DNA of 64,000 bases from Protoeuglena noctilucae (GCA_958009085.1 OY253674.1:806001-870000), one strand, 5' to 3'; shown: positions 23,776 to 35,597, counted from the first letter of the stretch. Program-made: numbers and translations. Notes: a model not told the origin generated them from the sequence alone.

Positions 23776-25491
23776 GTACCTGCAACGCGCGGTGGATGCC
23801 ATCGTCTCGGAGCCGACCCGCGTCGTCGCGATGGACCGCTCCTTGGCCGGGACGGTGCTCGCGGACGCCGTGGGTGCCCGCCCGACAGCGTCCGCCGCGC
23901 CCGACACCACCGGGCCACATCCGTTCACGAGCAGCGGTCGCGTTGTCCTGGGCTGTGGCGCCAACATCGCCCACCTCGCGGAGCTGCGGGCCGCCGCGGA
24001 CGAGGCCGGGCTGCAGCCGGCCATCTTTGCAGCCGCCATGGAGCGGCACGCGGGGATGAGCGTGGCGGACGCGGTGGACAGCGTGGCGAGGTCCTTTGCA
24101 GTGGCGCACGGCCTGCACCGGCCATGGAAGACGCTCCCCGACGTCCCCCTGCCCGACGCGGCGGGCGTCTCGCTCAACGTCGTGCTTGACGAGGGCACAG
24201 TGGAGGGTCTCCGAGGGCCCCGGAGAGACGCCAGCCACGTCGTGGTTCTGGACGGTATCTTTGACGAGAAGGACCGGCGCGAGATTATGGGTGAGGCTGC
24301 GTGCGTTGCCCCACGCGTGCATGTAGGGGGTTTGGGCTGGGTCAGTGGGTGCCAGGTCACTCCGCGGCTTTCGTCGACGCATTGTGGCTCACGGGCGGGG
24401 TGGAGGACGCAGGGCGACCCCTGCCGTCGCGGTGGGCCCTGGCCTGTTCGGATTACAAGGGCGGCGCTGAGACGTGGGGTCTGACAGAGGAGGCGGTGAC
24501 GGAGCTGTTAGAAAGCCCACCCGAAGCCGTGATCCGCATCCAGTCGCGAATTTCGGCCCTGTACCCCGAGGTGACCGTCGCGCCCTGTAGTGCCCATCTG
24601 GCGTGTCTGGTCTGTCCTGCCCGGTCCAGAGGCTGTTATGCCTGCCATGTCTGCCACCCTGTATCACATGTGTCCCCGCAGTACACCATCTGCCTTATGC
24701 CGATGCGTGCCCTGGCGGACCCTGAGGACATCGACGAAGGGGCTGCCGTGCTGAGCCCATTCGTGGCCAATGCGGTCTCGCACGGCGAGCACTACGACTG
24801 GCATCTCGACATGGACCCACAGCAGCTGGCGAGTGGCACGCCTGCCTCGCCTGCGCACTCCGCGCGCCCTCGCACCCGCACGGCCACTCCGCTCTCGGCC
24901 ACCAAACGCGTGCGGCTCAGCTCAGTGTTCTTTTCGCCGCCGCCGCAGCCCCCCGCGTCCCCCTGGGCCACCTACCACGGCCTGTACCCCAACCGTGAGC
25001 CGGACCGCCCTCTCTTCGTGTCGATGCTCATCTACCCGCAAGGCAGCTGGCCCCAGGACTTTGACGCAGAGACGCTCTTCCTTGACCCCGAGACCGGCAC
25101 CGGCGTCTTCTCCCGCCCCGCACCCTACCGCGTGGTCTTGATGGATCAGGACGTCCCGCACCGCATCAGCGGGCCCTCCAAGGTGTGACACAGGGTTTCC
25201 TCCACCAACGCCTCACGCGCAGCGCAGATGGCAGGCAGCGTCGGACAGCCACTGCCATCGGCAGGGCCACCCTCAGGTCGCTCTCGTTGGTTCGCCTTTG
25301 CACCCGCCCTCACGCCGCCCGCCCCTTCTTGTGCGACGCAGCTGGCCGGGTGCCCGCGCTACAGCCTGGTGTGGAAGCTCGTCTTCTGCCCCAAAGTGCG
25401 TGGGGCCTCTCCATCCATCTCCAGGCCAGAGTGGGGGCCGCCCACGCGTTTCGGGTCCGCCGCACCCCCTGCGCCCATGTTCCGCGCCTGA
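23776..25491 (+). CDS. 2OG-Fe(II) oxygenase superfamily protein, first exon not resolved
   Basis: An exon begins after an acceptor at 23775 with YLQRAVDAIVSEPTRVVAMD. A GTGAGG donor near 24290 splices in phase 1 to GHSAAFVDALWLTGG, and two further introns follow. The catalytic core is visible: the first iron ligands H and D in GEHYDWHLDMDP; LFVSMLIYPQGSW and AETLFLDPETGTGVF as the following strands; the distal His in VVLMDQDVPHRIS; and the 2OG-binding Arg in RYSLVWKLVFCP. The enzyme should use Fe(II), O2 and 2-oxoglutarate to oxidise an unknown substrate. It is not a close relative of the prolyl 4-hydroxylase at 11932-13091. The stop is TGA at 25489-25491. The true N-terminus, and any targeting peptide, lies 5' of the first exon given here. 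Confidence 0.78.
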
Positions 25492-25685
25492 GGCAGTCGC
25501 CGGGATTAGTATAGCGTAGTGTCGTCATTGCAACATAGGAGGATAGGCCAGAGGCAGGATAGGTCCCCTAGCATGGCACACGACTTGCCGATGCCCTGTG
25601 ATGTTGCTGGGATGCGCAGCATTGCCACTCGGTCGTTTGCACAGTTGAATCTTTACGCAACAGCAGAAGCGTTTCCGCACAGCAC

Positions 25686-27050
25686 TCAGGTCATGCCCCC
25701 CCTGCCCTTTCGCTGTGCGAGCTTCTCTCGCCAGGATGCCTTGCTCGCCACTGCCTCGGCGGCTCCAGACGCAAGCACACCCAACGCAGCGTCTGCGCCC
25801 GGCACCTCCGCGACCTGCGGGGCCGCGACCGCACCCGCCGAGTCGCCACGCGCGATGCCCGCCTCGCCAAAGATAGCCGCCGCGTGCGCAGCGTCGTCGC
25901 CGGCCCGCGCCCGAACCCCTCGCGACGCCCCAGGCGCCCCGAACAGCGCCCCCACCGCCCCCTCGTCCTCCGCCCTTCCTGCGAGCTTCCAAAGCGCACG
26001 CACTGTGCCGCGCGCCCTGCATCTGCGCCGCCACCGAGCATCGCAGCCCTGCGTCCCGAGCATCAATGCCGGTCACCTGCCAGCTCCTCTTGCTCCTCTT
26101 GAAGGGGCGCAGACGAGTCGAACACGAAACGAGTCCACCCCGCCCCAGACCGCTCCTCTTGCCGCCGCCGGCCGCGCCCCTCCCTCTCCGCCGCCCGCAG
26201 CTGAGCCTCCATAGCAGCCCGCACCCGCTCCCTCCCAGAGCCACCACCTCCAGCCCGCCCCTGCCCGCCGCTTGGCACCCCAGCCTGTCCCCGGCCGTCC
26301 CGGTGCTCCAAAGGTCGCGAGGGACTCGCCCCTTTGTCAGGTCCCGCCCCTTGTGTTCCCCTCCTGCCAGGGGCCCCTGCTCGATTTTCCAAAGTGCCCC
26401 GCGCCCTCCCACCCATCGCGTAATCTGGGCTCCCTCCAGCCCTTCCACCCACCGCATAGTCTGGGCTTCCCCTGGCCCTCCCTCCCACCGCATAGTCTGG
26501 ACTCCCTCTAGCCCTCCCGCCCACCGCGTAATCTGGGCTCTGGCGGCCCCGGTCTTGGCTTGGGCTCGGGCTCCTCGCCGGCTCGTCCCTTGGAGGCAAC
26601 CCGAGCTTCTTCCGCTCGGCGTACATCTGAAATGGGTGAAAGTGGATGAACATGAGCCGCTGTCCTAGTTTCTGAGTGCTCTGCTCAGCCACTCACACTC
26701 TGCTCGCCTTCAGCTTGTCGCGCACGGCGTTGGCCTCCCTCTGCGCCCTGTACGCATCGTGCACCGCCGCTGCGCCTTCATCGTCCCCCGCATCGCCATC
26801 TTGGCTTGCGAAGCCAAGGCCCTGCTTGGCGGAAGTTCAGTTGCGCTCGTTTGCCTTGACGAAGCTCCCGTTCATCTCACAAGCGGGCGATGTGTCGCTC
26901 CTCACCCTCCGCTGACGCGCATTGCGATCGACCGTCTGAAAGTGGCGATAGAGGCGGTCGGCCGTCTCCTCTTCCATGATTTGCACACACTCTCGTCGCT
27001 GTTGATTGACAAAGGATCTCCCTGATGCACCGTCAGCGTCCTCTCACCAT
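25686..27050 (-). CDS. Unknown low-complexity protein with tandem SPDYAVGGRARG repeats
   Basis: I do not recognise a family. Reading from the 5' end, the ATG at 27048-27050 is followed directly by a GTGAGA donor. The next exon reads RRECVQIMEEETADRLYRHF and ends ARNARQRR-like. It is followed by GLGFASQDGDAGDDEGAAA with DAYRAQREANAVRDKLKASR, and then MYAERKKLGLPPRDEPA. The next exon contains four copies of a 12-residue repeat (SPDYAVGGRARG) and ends FVFDSSAPLQEEQEELAG, which splices in phase to RAEDEGAVGALFGAPG. The C-terminus SWREKLAQRKGRGG stops at 25686-25688. The Arg/Ser/Asp-rich composition suggests a nuclear RNA-related protein, but that is inference. An internal ATG at 26978-26980 (MEEETADRLY) is an alternative start. 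Confidence 0.6.
26411..26545. repeat. Coding minisatellite, four 36-bp units
   Basis: Four imperfect tandem copies built around cccaccgcatagtctggact. They are read on the minus strand as SPDYAVGGRARG-type units inside the unknown 25686-27050 gene. The unit length is a multiple of three, so copy-number change keeps the frame. Confidence 0.85.
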
Positions 27051-27220
27051 GGAAGAGTCAAGACGGATGCGACATTCAGTCCCCTCGCTCAGCCGGGCCA
27101 AGAAATCAATGCTGACATGGCTGACGTGAAACGCCAGCGATGCTGCTCGCTTCAAGCCCACCCGCAGCTGGCGACGCTGCCGGAAATGCTACGAGAGTGC
27201 GCCGGTGAAAACGGCCACCT

Positions 27221-27762
27221 ATGTTTCAGAGTCTTTCGCGAGGGCCGGTGCGCATGATTGCCGGGTCCGCGTCCGCCGCCCACAGGGCGCACGGGCACAG
27301 CCACCATGGCCCTGTTGGGCAGGCAATCGAGAGGAAGCTCAGAGAAGCGCTGTCTCCCAGTGAGCTGGTGATTAGGAACGACTCGCACCACCATGCTGGA
27401 CACAGTGGCAACCCTACGGGCGCGGCCGACGCAGGTGCGGCCTCCCGCGCCGTTCGCCAGGGCGCCCGCATGCATCCTTGACTCCTCCGCTATCGCACCG
27501 TGACCGCGCTGCGCCGCTCGTTCTTTCAGAGACGCATTTCACGGTCGAGGTCCGCTCCGACCGCTTCCACGGCCTGGGCCTGCTGCACAGGCACAGGCAC
27601 ATCAACGAGCTGTTGAAAGAGGAGTTCAGCAAAGGCTTGCACGCTCTCAGGTGCGGTCGTGACGGCGCTCGAGCCCAGCTTGGCCTGCCCTGCGCTTCTC
27701 GAGCCCCTGCCTTTCTTCGTAAACCGTGCAGCATCAAGGCCAAGGCGCCCGGCGAGCCGTGA
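27221..27762 (+). CDS. BolA-family protein, probably mitochondrial
   Basis: Three exons, 27221-27434, 27530-27650 and 27732-27762, join in phase to 121 residues. BolA proteins pair with monothiol CGFS glutaredoxins in iron-sulfur cluster trafficking. The fold is complete: GQAIERKLREALSPSELVIR, then NDSHHHAGHSGNPTG with the conserved His, then HFTVEVRSDRFHGLGLLHRH, INELLKEEFSKGLHALSIKA and KAPGEP. The ATG at 27221 gives a presequence without acidic residues (MFQSLSRGPVRMIAGSASAA), which suggests mitochondrial import. A second ATG at 27254 would shorten it. The gene is divergent from the unknown repeat gene across only about 170 bp. Confidence 0.93.
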
Positions 27763-27922
27763 CCGCAATTAATCGTCAAGATGGACTCTCGTATTGTCTT
27801 TCGAGTGATCTGCAATCGAGCCTGTCTACATCACTCGTCGCGTCAGCTTTTGCAAAGGCGAAGCAGATCCAAGGCCTGCTGCCGGAGTGTCTCCGTCGCT
27901 GCGTCGGCCGCCGGCTCCGTTC

Positions 27923-30900
27923 CTAGCGCCCCGCGGACTTCCGCAGCCACCTCTCCCACGTCGTGCGCGTCCATCCACACCGAGTATTGCCTCGTCGTCA
28001 GGTTCATCGCCTCGTGCGGCATCCGGAGGGACTCGCTGCGCGCGGGCGAGGCGCGCGGGAGCTTGGAAAGCTAGTAGCTTGAAGGTGGTGACAGAGCATC
28101 TGCATGCGCGCTAGCCCTTGATTGCGGCTCACCTGGCCCGTGCCACAGCGAGGTGTGCTGCCAGGACGGGAGGCAGGCCGTCCTTCTTGGCGGTCTCCGC
28201 GAGCCGCGCCGGTTCCACGACGAGTGTCTTCTTCAGAGCCCGCACTGCCAGGTGCACGGGCCCTGTCGCCGCCACGGGCACGATGTGCTGGGACACGAGG
28301 GCCTCGACCTCGCTGACGTCCTTCAGGAGCTGCATCTGGCCCGTGGGCTCGACCCTGCGTGGGCGTCAGGCGGCAATTAGGTGCGATGCGGCAACTGGCG
28401 GTGACGAGAGGGGCCTGGCGCAAGTCGTACCGGAGCATGCAGGTGTGCCGCAGCAACAGCGTGAGGAGCCTGGACGCGAGGTGGGTCGCAATGGAGAGCC
28501 CCAGGGATGGCTGGCTGGGGCGGACCGGGGGCGAGAAGCGCGAGAAGAGGTCGGCGTGGCACTTGGACAGCGTGGCGGCGATTTGGGTCACGAAAGCGGA
28601 CGTCCGCGTCACGGCGCCCGACGCCGCCGCAGAGGGCCCCTCCGATCCGTGCATGTCGCACACGTGAGACTCCAGCCTCTCCAGGTAGCCGTGGTACATG
28701 GGCGCCACGAGCTGCACGGCAAGAGCAAGGTGCATAGGGTCACATCATGCAGATGAGCAAATGCAAGTCTACAGACTGGGCTCCAGCGCACACACGTGCC
28801 CCTATCACACGACCCCCCGCGTACCTGGCAGGCGGATGCCTCCAGGTCCGCCGCTGCGGATGCAAGGACCGTCGCCGCCGCGTCGCCGACTTTGACGCTC
28901 GACGATAACCCCTCAATGCCTCTGTGCACCTCCTGGAGACACCCGAACAGCTGGATGCTCGCAGCTTGGGCGGGGGTACAGGGGCCCGAGATGTCTGAAA
29001 TGTCCACGGGGTCGTCTGCTAGCGCCTCCGAGCGAGCCACCAGGGTCCTGGGGAGTGAGGCAAGAGGTGGGAAGTGAGCAAAGGCAGTTCGCAAGGCAAG
29101 GCACGGGGCGCGTCAGTCTAGCTCACCGGAGCGCGGAGGCGATCTGGTGCGCGACGCCCTCCGACAGCGTGGCGGACCCTTGGCTGCTGCGGACGGCGTC
29201 GTGCATCTCCGCCACGACACGCTGCATGGAGGCGACGGGCGGGAGGGTCCCGCGTCCCGGGTCGGGCATGGCGGCCTGCACGCGGTCCGAGAGGCGGGCA
29301 GCCACCCCGGCGACGTACGCGTCCTGGACCGGGGCGAACACTGCCAGAAACGCCTCCGCGTCCCCGGCCGAGAAGAGCGCCCCCTCCGAGGCCCACTCGG
29401 GGGGCGCCTCCTCGCTGAGTGCCAGGAACACCCCCTCGGCGCTTTGGAGGACTGCGAGGGGGCGGGCCATCGGCAGGTTTTGATGTCATGTGAGGGCAGC
29501 GAAGGTGGCGGCGACACGACGCCGCGAGGTTTGCGTGACCCGGTCCGTGCTCTACCAGCCCCGCTGCTGCGTGCAGGGGATTCAAAACCCATCCTGCGCC
29601 GCTCTGGTCTCGTCGCCTCACCCTTGGAAGCCCGCAACGCCAGCGTCTCCCTCAGTGCCCCACCCCCCGGTCCTGCCAGGGCCTTCGACAGTCGCGAGCG
29701 CACCGACTGCGTCGCATCGGCCCAGAACCGCGCCGATAAGGACTCGCCGCGGCCGCCCGAGTAGCCGGGGGAGTCCCGAGACTGTTGCAGGATACGCTGC
29801 ACACGCCACACCCACAGCGCCCCCTGCTGCACGCGGGCCAGCAGGCTTTGGACGCGCTCCACGGCGCCCGCCGCAGCCTCGGGAGACACCGCGGGCTCAC
29901 TGGCCGCCAGCGGCCGCAGACCTGCCGAGCCCAGCAGCGTGGCGCTGCCTGGGGCGGGGCCCAAGGGCCTGGTATCGAAGGCGGCCTCCGCCCCGCGGTC
30001 CACGTCGCGGGTGCAGCGCCGCAGCAGGGCTTCAAGCGCGTCGGGTAGCTTCCCAAGGTCGCGGAAGACCGTCACGGCGTCGCCAATGTCCGCCTGGCGG
30101 GAGAGGCGAGGAGAGGCGCGGGTGGCGTCGGTACGCCCTGCCTCAAGAGCACTCCGCAGCCTGGACGGTGCTATGGCGCGCTGGCGCCCTCACCTGCGAC
30201 CCCGTGCGGAGACCCGAATCAAAGAGGCCCTGGGCCAGGGTGTGGATGCGGCGCTCGGCGTCAGCCACGGCGCTGCGGTAGGGGTCGGCCGCGGGGACGC
30301 GCTTGAGTTTCTGGGATTCCGCGACGTGCGCCGCGTCGGCGGCGAGGCGCGCGGCCCGGGCCAGGCCCTGGCGGAGCGCGGCGGGCAGGGCTCCCTTGAC
30401 GCTCGGTTCGGCGGTGAGCGCGGACTCGACCGCGTCCATCTCTTGGCGCACGCGGTCCGCGTGCTTGACCAGCTGCGCGAATGCCGCCGCAGCGCCGGCC
30501 GCGTCCATCGCGTGCGACAGGGCCGCGATCCGCGAGGCGAGGTCGCTCTCCGCTGCGCGCAGCTCCGCCTGCCATCGCCCCGACGCGCTCTTCAGGTACT
30601 GGGAGGCCAGGAACAGGCCATACAGGCCCTTCTCTGCCTCGTTCACATGCTGGGCGCTGCAGGCAGAGACGGATACCGGCAAATTCCTTGCTCCACCGAC
30701 GCCTCGACGAGCGCTGGGGCCATCGCGTCGATCCAGCCAAATTTCGCCCCCTCTTGCATCCAGGTACGCATGCGCACACCTCTCAAGCAGGTCGTCGCAG
30801 TGCTGCGCGACATAGCGGCCGAGGTATCCGCGAATCACACCGAGCGCCCTCTTCAGCGCCTCGCCCTCCTGAAATGCGGAGCTTGCGCCGCCCTGCGGAA

Positions 30901-31100
30901 GCGCGACTGGGTTCCCTGACCAAAATCGTGCGAGTTGCTAGCCATAGATGCGCGCAGCACCCACGGCTCGATCCAGGAGGTCGCCCGCACGCGTGATCGC
31001 TCCTCGCCTTGAGAGTCCGCGCGCTGAACTCCAGCGGGTCGAAGCCTCGCGCAAACGGCGCCAAAGCGGGGTCCCCTGCCCACCCTCCCACCCCCCCCAT
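27923..31100 (-). CDS. COG5: Conserved oligomeric Golgi complex subunit 5
   Basis: COG5 belongs to lobe B of the COG tether, which returns glycosylation enzymes within the Golgi. The ATG at 31098-31100 starts with DPALAPFARGFDPLEFSART, matching the COG5 N-terminus. A splice leads to EGEALKRALGVIRGYLGRYV and AQHCDDLLER. The following exon carries YLKSASGRWQAELRAAES and DAERRIHTLAQGLFDSGLRT. Next is IGDAVTVFRDLGKLPDALEA, the family's conserved block before the legs. Later exons have RFWADATQSVRSRLSKALAG, YHGYLERLESHVCDMH and LLKDVSEVEALVSQHIVPVA. The end PHEAMNLTTRQYSVWMDAH precedes the stop at 27923-27925. No membrane span or signal is seen, as expected for a peripheral complex. Confidence 0.88.
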
Positions 31101-31429
31101 CGGTCAGCGCTGTCTTTTAATGACAAGTGAGAAGCAACCCACATCAGCTTCGCCCGATGAAGGCTACCCCCGCAATCAAGACACAGCACGGGTCACATCG
31201 CAGACAGCGCGCCTTCTTTGAATGCATTGATTGCTTCCCAAGGCGTGTCAGGTAGGGCACCCAAAAGGTCAACGACTCCTTCAATTGCTGTCGCGTGGTG
31301 GCTCACCAAGCAGGTCGATGATATCGTGATACTTAGCTGGTGCTGGAAGGCGGCCCATGCGGCCTGTGTGCCCTTCCCCCCTTTTTTCCCCCTCCTGTTC
31401 CCTTCCTCCTGAACGCCCTACACGCCGCC
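31101..31429. promoter_or_regulatory. Divergent intergenic region between COG5 and the ankyrin gene
   Basis: About 330 bp between divergent starts. A run of C and T (cccccttttttccccctcctg) lies just before the ankyrin gene start, and its mRNA leader is pyrimidine-rich. Nothing else is recognisable. Confidence 0.4.
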
Positions 31430-33610
31430 ATGAACCCCGAGAGTTACCTCCAGCTGGTTGCGAGGAGCAAGCTGGAGAAGCTCCAGGTGCCTGCGGCGCT
31501 CCATGCGTCATGTGACGGCCAAACACTCAAACTGCCTTGCAGCCCAACCCTGCGCCCCGCGATGGCCGCTTTTCCTTCCAGACTGCCCACAACTGGCATG
31601 ACTTCTTTGATGATGCTCAGGCGAAACTTTCCAGGACTTTCTTCAGCGCAATTCTGGAGGGCAGGACCGAAGACGTCGCGGCAGCCTTGCAGAAATACCC
31701 GACAATCAGGGAAGCCCGGGCAGCGCCTGGGGGCGCCACGCCGCTCATCATCGCAGCGGGAGCGGGCAATTGCGGAATCGTGGAGCAGCTCCTGGAAGCA
31801 GGGGCGTCGCTGGACGAGACAGACGACACCGGTGCGACGCCGCTCATCATGGCCGCCTTCATGGGACGGCGCGACGTCATCCAGCTCATCCTCTCGTCCG
31901 AAGACGCCGAGGCACGTGCCGACCCAAGCCGTGGGCGTTTCCACGCAGCAGCGGGTGGACGCTCTAACCGCCATGGCGGCGCCGACACCCCAGCTCGGCT
32001 TTCGCTGCCGTGATGATGTGAACTCCCCGCCAGCTTCCTCCTCCCGCAGCGCCGGGGCCGCAGCCGGCTGCTGGAGGCCACGACGAGCGGTGGCGAGACG
32101 GCGCTGATGGCTGCGTCCAAGAAGGGTTACGTCAGCTCCATCCGGGCGCTGCTGCAGGCGGGCGCTGACGTCTCTGCGGTATCCGAGGAGGGCCTCACGC
32201 CGCTCGCCTTCGCGGCGGGATCGCTGTGGGCGCCGGCGGTGCAGGAGCTGCTTGCGGCAGGCGCCGACCCGTGCCAGCCCTGCGGACCCGACCGTGTCCT
32301 CCCCGTCATGCTCGCGGCGGCTCACGGCAGCGAGGCCGCCGTCCAGGCCCTGCTGGGCGCTGCCGGGCCCAGGGATTCGAATGCCGGCGACCTCGATGGG
32401 CCGAGACTCCCCCGGGCGTCCCCAGGCGGCGGAGGGGCCAGCACGTCGGGGCCACCGGCAGTGGGGCCCCAAGAGCCCCCAGCAGCCGCAGCCCAGGGAC
32501 CACCGGGGGCAAGAGAGGCCGTAGGCGCTCAGACCGGTGGACACAAAGAAGGTGGTCCCGCAGCTGCGGGAGCATCGCTGCCAGCTCCCGTGGCAATTAA
32601 CCCCGAGGGCTCAGCAAAGGGCCCGGAGGCAGCCATCGGTGGGGACCGGGGTGCCCCTCGCGCTCCCAAGACGGAGGCAGTGGGGCATCAGACCGTGTTT
32701 TACGAGGCCGGGTATGCGTCCGAGTCGCCAGCGTCGGGGAAGCCGCAGACGGCGTCCACGTCGTCGTCGCGCTCTGGCAGTCCCGTCGCCGGGCCCATGT
32801 CGACGGAGGAGGTGCTGCAGATTAGGCGAGGGGCGGCAGGCTCGCAGCATGCTGGCGTTGCGCTGTGAGAGGGCGGGATGCCTGAGGACAGCAGAGCAAC
32901 GCAGTGTCTTCTCTCGGTCGCAGGGACGCCCGCGGCATGACGGTGTTCCTGCACGCGTGTTCGGGGGGACAGCTCAGCGTCGCGCGCCTGCTGCTGGAGA
33001 AAGGCGCCGACCCCAACGTGCGCGACTACGCGGGGAGGGGTTCGGTTTATTTGGCCGCCCAGTCGGGGAAAGTCGAGTTGCTGCGGTGGCTCCTGGGACC
33101 CAGCAATGCCGCGATCGAGGATGCGACCTTGCGCCGGTCTACGCCCCTCTTTGCTGCAGTTGTTCGCGGGCACCTCGAGGTCATTGAGGAGCTGCTCAAC
33201 CGGGGCGCCAGGTGCGTGGGCTGCGGTTGCGTGAGTGCCATGTGACACATGGTGCAAGGGGAGAGCTGTTGCACCTCGGCGACCCCCGCAGGCTGGAAGC
33301 GAGGGACTGGAAGGGCCGCACGCCCCTCGCCAAGGCCGCGTCCCGAGGGATGACGCAGGTCTGCAAGTTCCTCATCGCGAAGGACGCGGACCTCACGGCT
33401 GCGGACGCAGAGGGCCACGTTCCCCGAAACCTGGCTGCCAAGGTGCGGCCGGGCAAGGAGGATGCTCGTTTGAGACCCCCTGATGTCCAAGCGTAGCCTC
33501 GCGACTCTGCGACCCTCTTGTGCATGCAGCATGGTCACCACGAGACTGCCGAGATGCTCAGCAGGGCAGCGAGGGAGGCCTTCATGGCTCCCAACTGGCA
33601 GGAGAACTAG
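31430..33610 (+). CDS. Ankyrin-repeat protein
   Basis: The ATG at 31430 (MNPESYLQLVARSKLEKLQ) is followed by an intron and then WHDFFDDAQAKLSRTFFSAI. A series of ankyrin repeats follows: GGATPLIIAAGAGNCGIVEQ, TGATPLIMAAFMGRRDVIQL, GGETALMAASKKGYVSSIRA, EGLTPLAFAAGSLWAPAVQE and LPVMLAAAHGSEAAVQALL. A low-complexity Ala/Gly/Pro linker of about 130 residues (32370-32800) interrupts the array. It resumes with GMTVFLHACSGGQLSVARLL, DYAGRGSVYLAAQSGKVELL, STPLFAAVVRGHLEVIEELL and GRTPLAKAASRGMTQVCKFL. The last exon reads HGHHETAEMLSRAAREAFMA with TAG at 33608-33610. Ankyrin repeats bind other proteins; no catalytic domain, signal or membrane helix is seen, so the partner and role are unknown. Confidence 0.9.
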
Positions 33611-34053
33611 AAGCGTGATGCGTGATATCATGTGTGGTGCCTCCCTCGAGGCCACTCACCAGTGCCTGGTCTTGCCAAATGTCGAACAACGGCGTCGCTC
33701 CTGCGAGCAACTCTTGCTTATGGCGATTCCAGTCAATCAAAAAGCTCCATGCCTTCGCTTCGTCCAGCAAGTGCAAGACGTTTTCCGGCAGCGACTGGCG
33801 GGCACCGCAGCGACGATTGCAGCAGAGCGCTCCACTACTGCATCAGTACACGATTGCAGGACCTCTAGCAGTATTTACCCACGGAATTTCAAACGCGCGC
33901 GACCACCCTGGCGACGAGTTGACAACCGACGCGTCGGGGACCCCGGCGAGGATCTCTGAGAGCCCCAGCGCTCGTAATTCCACCAAAATAATCGAGCGGG
34001 CCTGACGCTGCGCACAATCGTGGCACGCCCGGAGGGGCACGCGTCGAGGGAGG
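33611..34053. promoter_or_regulatory. Intergenic region upstream of RAD51
   Basis: About 440 bp between tandem genes. It should carry the RAD51 promoter and 5' UTR. It is somewhat less GC-rich than the flanking exons. I see no specific element. Confidence 0.4.
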
Positions 34054-35597
34054 ATGGCAGCCCAGATGGAGGCCCCGCAGCAGCAGGCGGGCGCCAATCA
34101 GGAGGAAGAGCACGTCGTGGAGACGGGACCTATTCCCATCGACAGGCTGCAGGTGGCTTGAGCCCTCGCGCGCGGCGCTGCGGGGGCGAGAGGGAGCAGC
34201 ATGCTCAGCATGACCGCGACGCCCCCGCGACCCCGCCGACCCCCCCGCGCCCAGGAGCTGGGCATCGCCGCTTCGGACATTAAGAAGCTGGTGGATGGAG
34301 GCATCAACACGGTCGAGGGTCTCGCGCACGCGGCGAAGAAAGACCTGCTGGCCATCAAGGGGCTGAGCGAGGCCAAGGTGGACAAGCTGCAGAAGGAAGG
34401 TGCGTGGCTCTGGCGCCCACTGTCTCCGCCTGCCTAGAGCACCTGCTGGCGTGAGCCGCAGCCCCCTCGTGTCGGCCTTGTCCCGCAGCATGGAAGCTCA
34501 TCCCGATGGGCTTCACCACAGCGACGGTCATAGCCCAGCAGCGCGAGGACATCATCCAGATATCCACGGGATCCAAGGTGAGAGCCCTGGTCAGCATGGA
34601 GCCGTGGCTTCCGCACGGGCCGTTCCAGGTCCCCTTCGCGGCATCGGCTGAGCCCCCACCCCTCTCATGTCACCCCTGTGCTCTCCCAGGAGCTCGACTC
34701 GATCCTGGAGGGTGGCATGGAGACGGGGTCGATCACGGAGATTTACGGGGAGTTCCGTTCCGGGAAGACGCAGCTGTGCCACACGCTTTGCGTGACGTGC
34801 CAGCTGCCGATCGAGATGGGAGGCGGCGAGGGCAAGTGCCTGTACATCGACACGGAGGGGACGTTCCGGCCGCAGCGCCTCATCCAGATCGCCGAGCGGT
34901 ACGGCCTCAACCCCCAGGACGTCCTCGACAACGTCGCGTACGCCCGTGCCCACAACACGGACCACCAGACGCAGCTGCTGGTGGCGGCCGCCTCGATGAT
35001 GGCCGAGTCGAGGTTTGCCCTCATCATCGTGGACTCCGCCACGGCCCTGTACAGGTGAGGTCGAGCGGGTGGAGCTGCGTGCGCGTGACTGGTAGCACTA
35101 GCGCGGGTGGCCGATCTGAGAGCGCTGGGTCGTGCCCCACGCCAGCGCAGGTCGGAGTTCAACGGCCGGGGGGAGTTGTCGGTGCGGCAGGTGCACCTGG
35201 GCCGGTTCCTCAGGAGCCTCCAGCGGCTGGCGGATGAGTTTGGGGTGGCCATCGTCATTACCAACCAGGTCGTGGCGGCCAACCTGGACGGTGGGGCCAT
35301 GTTCGCCGGACCCAGGTGCGCTAGGGGCAGACGGCGAGCCTGTTGGGGTCTGCAGTTTGTTTGACGCCGTATGCATGCGACGCTGCTCACGTCAGCTCGA
35401 CCGGTCGCCTGTGGCGCCCACGCAGCGTCAAGCCCATCGGCGGCAACATCATGGCCCACGCCTCCACCACGCGCCTGTGGCTCAAGAAGGGCCGCGGGGA
35501 GACGCGCGTGTGCAAGATCGTCAGCAGCCCGTCCCTGCCGGAGCGCGAGGCGACCTTCGGCATTGGCCCAGAGGGGGTCAACGATGCGAAAGAGTAG
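34054..35597 (+). CDS. RAD51: RAD51 recombinase
   Basis: The strand-exchange recombinase of homologous repair and meiosis. Six exons, 34054-34152, 34255-34399, 34489-34577, 34690-35054, 35151-35315 and 35426-35597, join with consistent phases. The N-terminal helix-hairpin-helix reads [20 protein letters not shown] and [19 protein letters not shown]. The ATPase core has Walker [10 protein letters not shown] (the plant form; animals have T for S), the conserved [20 protein letters not shown], and Walker [13 protein letters not shown]. The DNA-binding loops are reached at [20 protein letters not shown] and VVITNQVVA, then [20 protein letters not shown]. The C-terminus EGVNDAKE ends in TAG at 35595-35597. 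The length, about 345 residues, is normal for RAD51 and nothing is missing. Confidence 0.97.

Noticed and set aside
24835-24965. Frame running from ASGTPASPAHSARP between two oxygenase blocks as coding sequence
   Set aside because: The conserved core HYDWHLDMDPQQL and ATYHGLYPNREPDRPLF are better joined by removing this Pro/Ser/Thr-rich stretch as an intron, although it has no stop and retention cannot be excluded.
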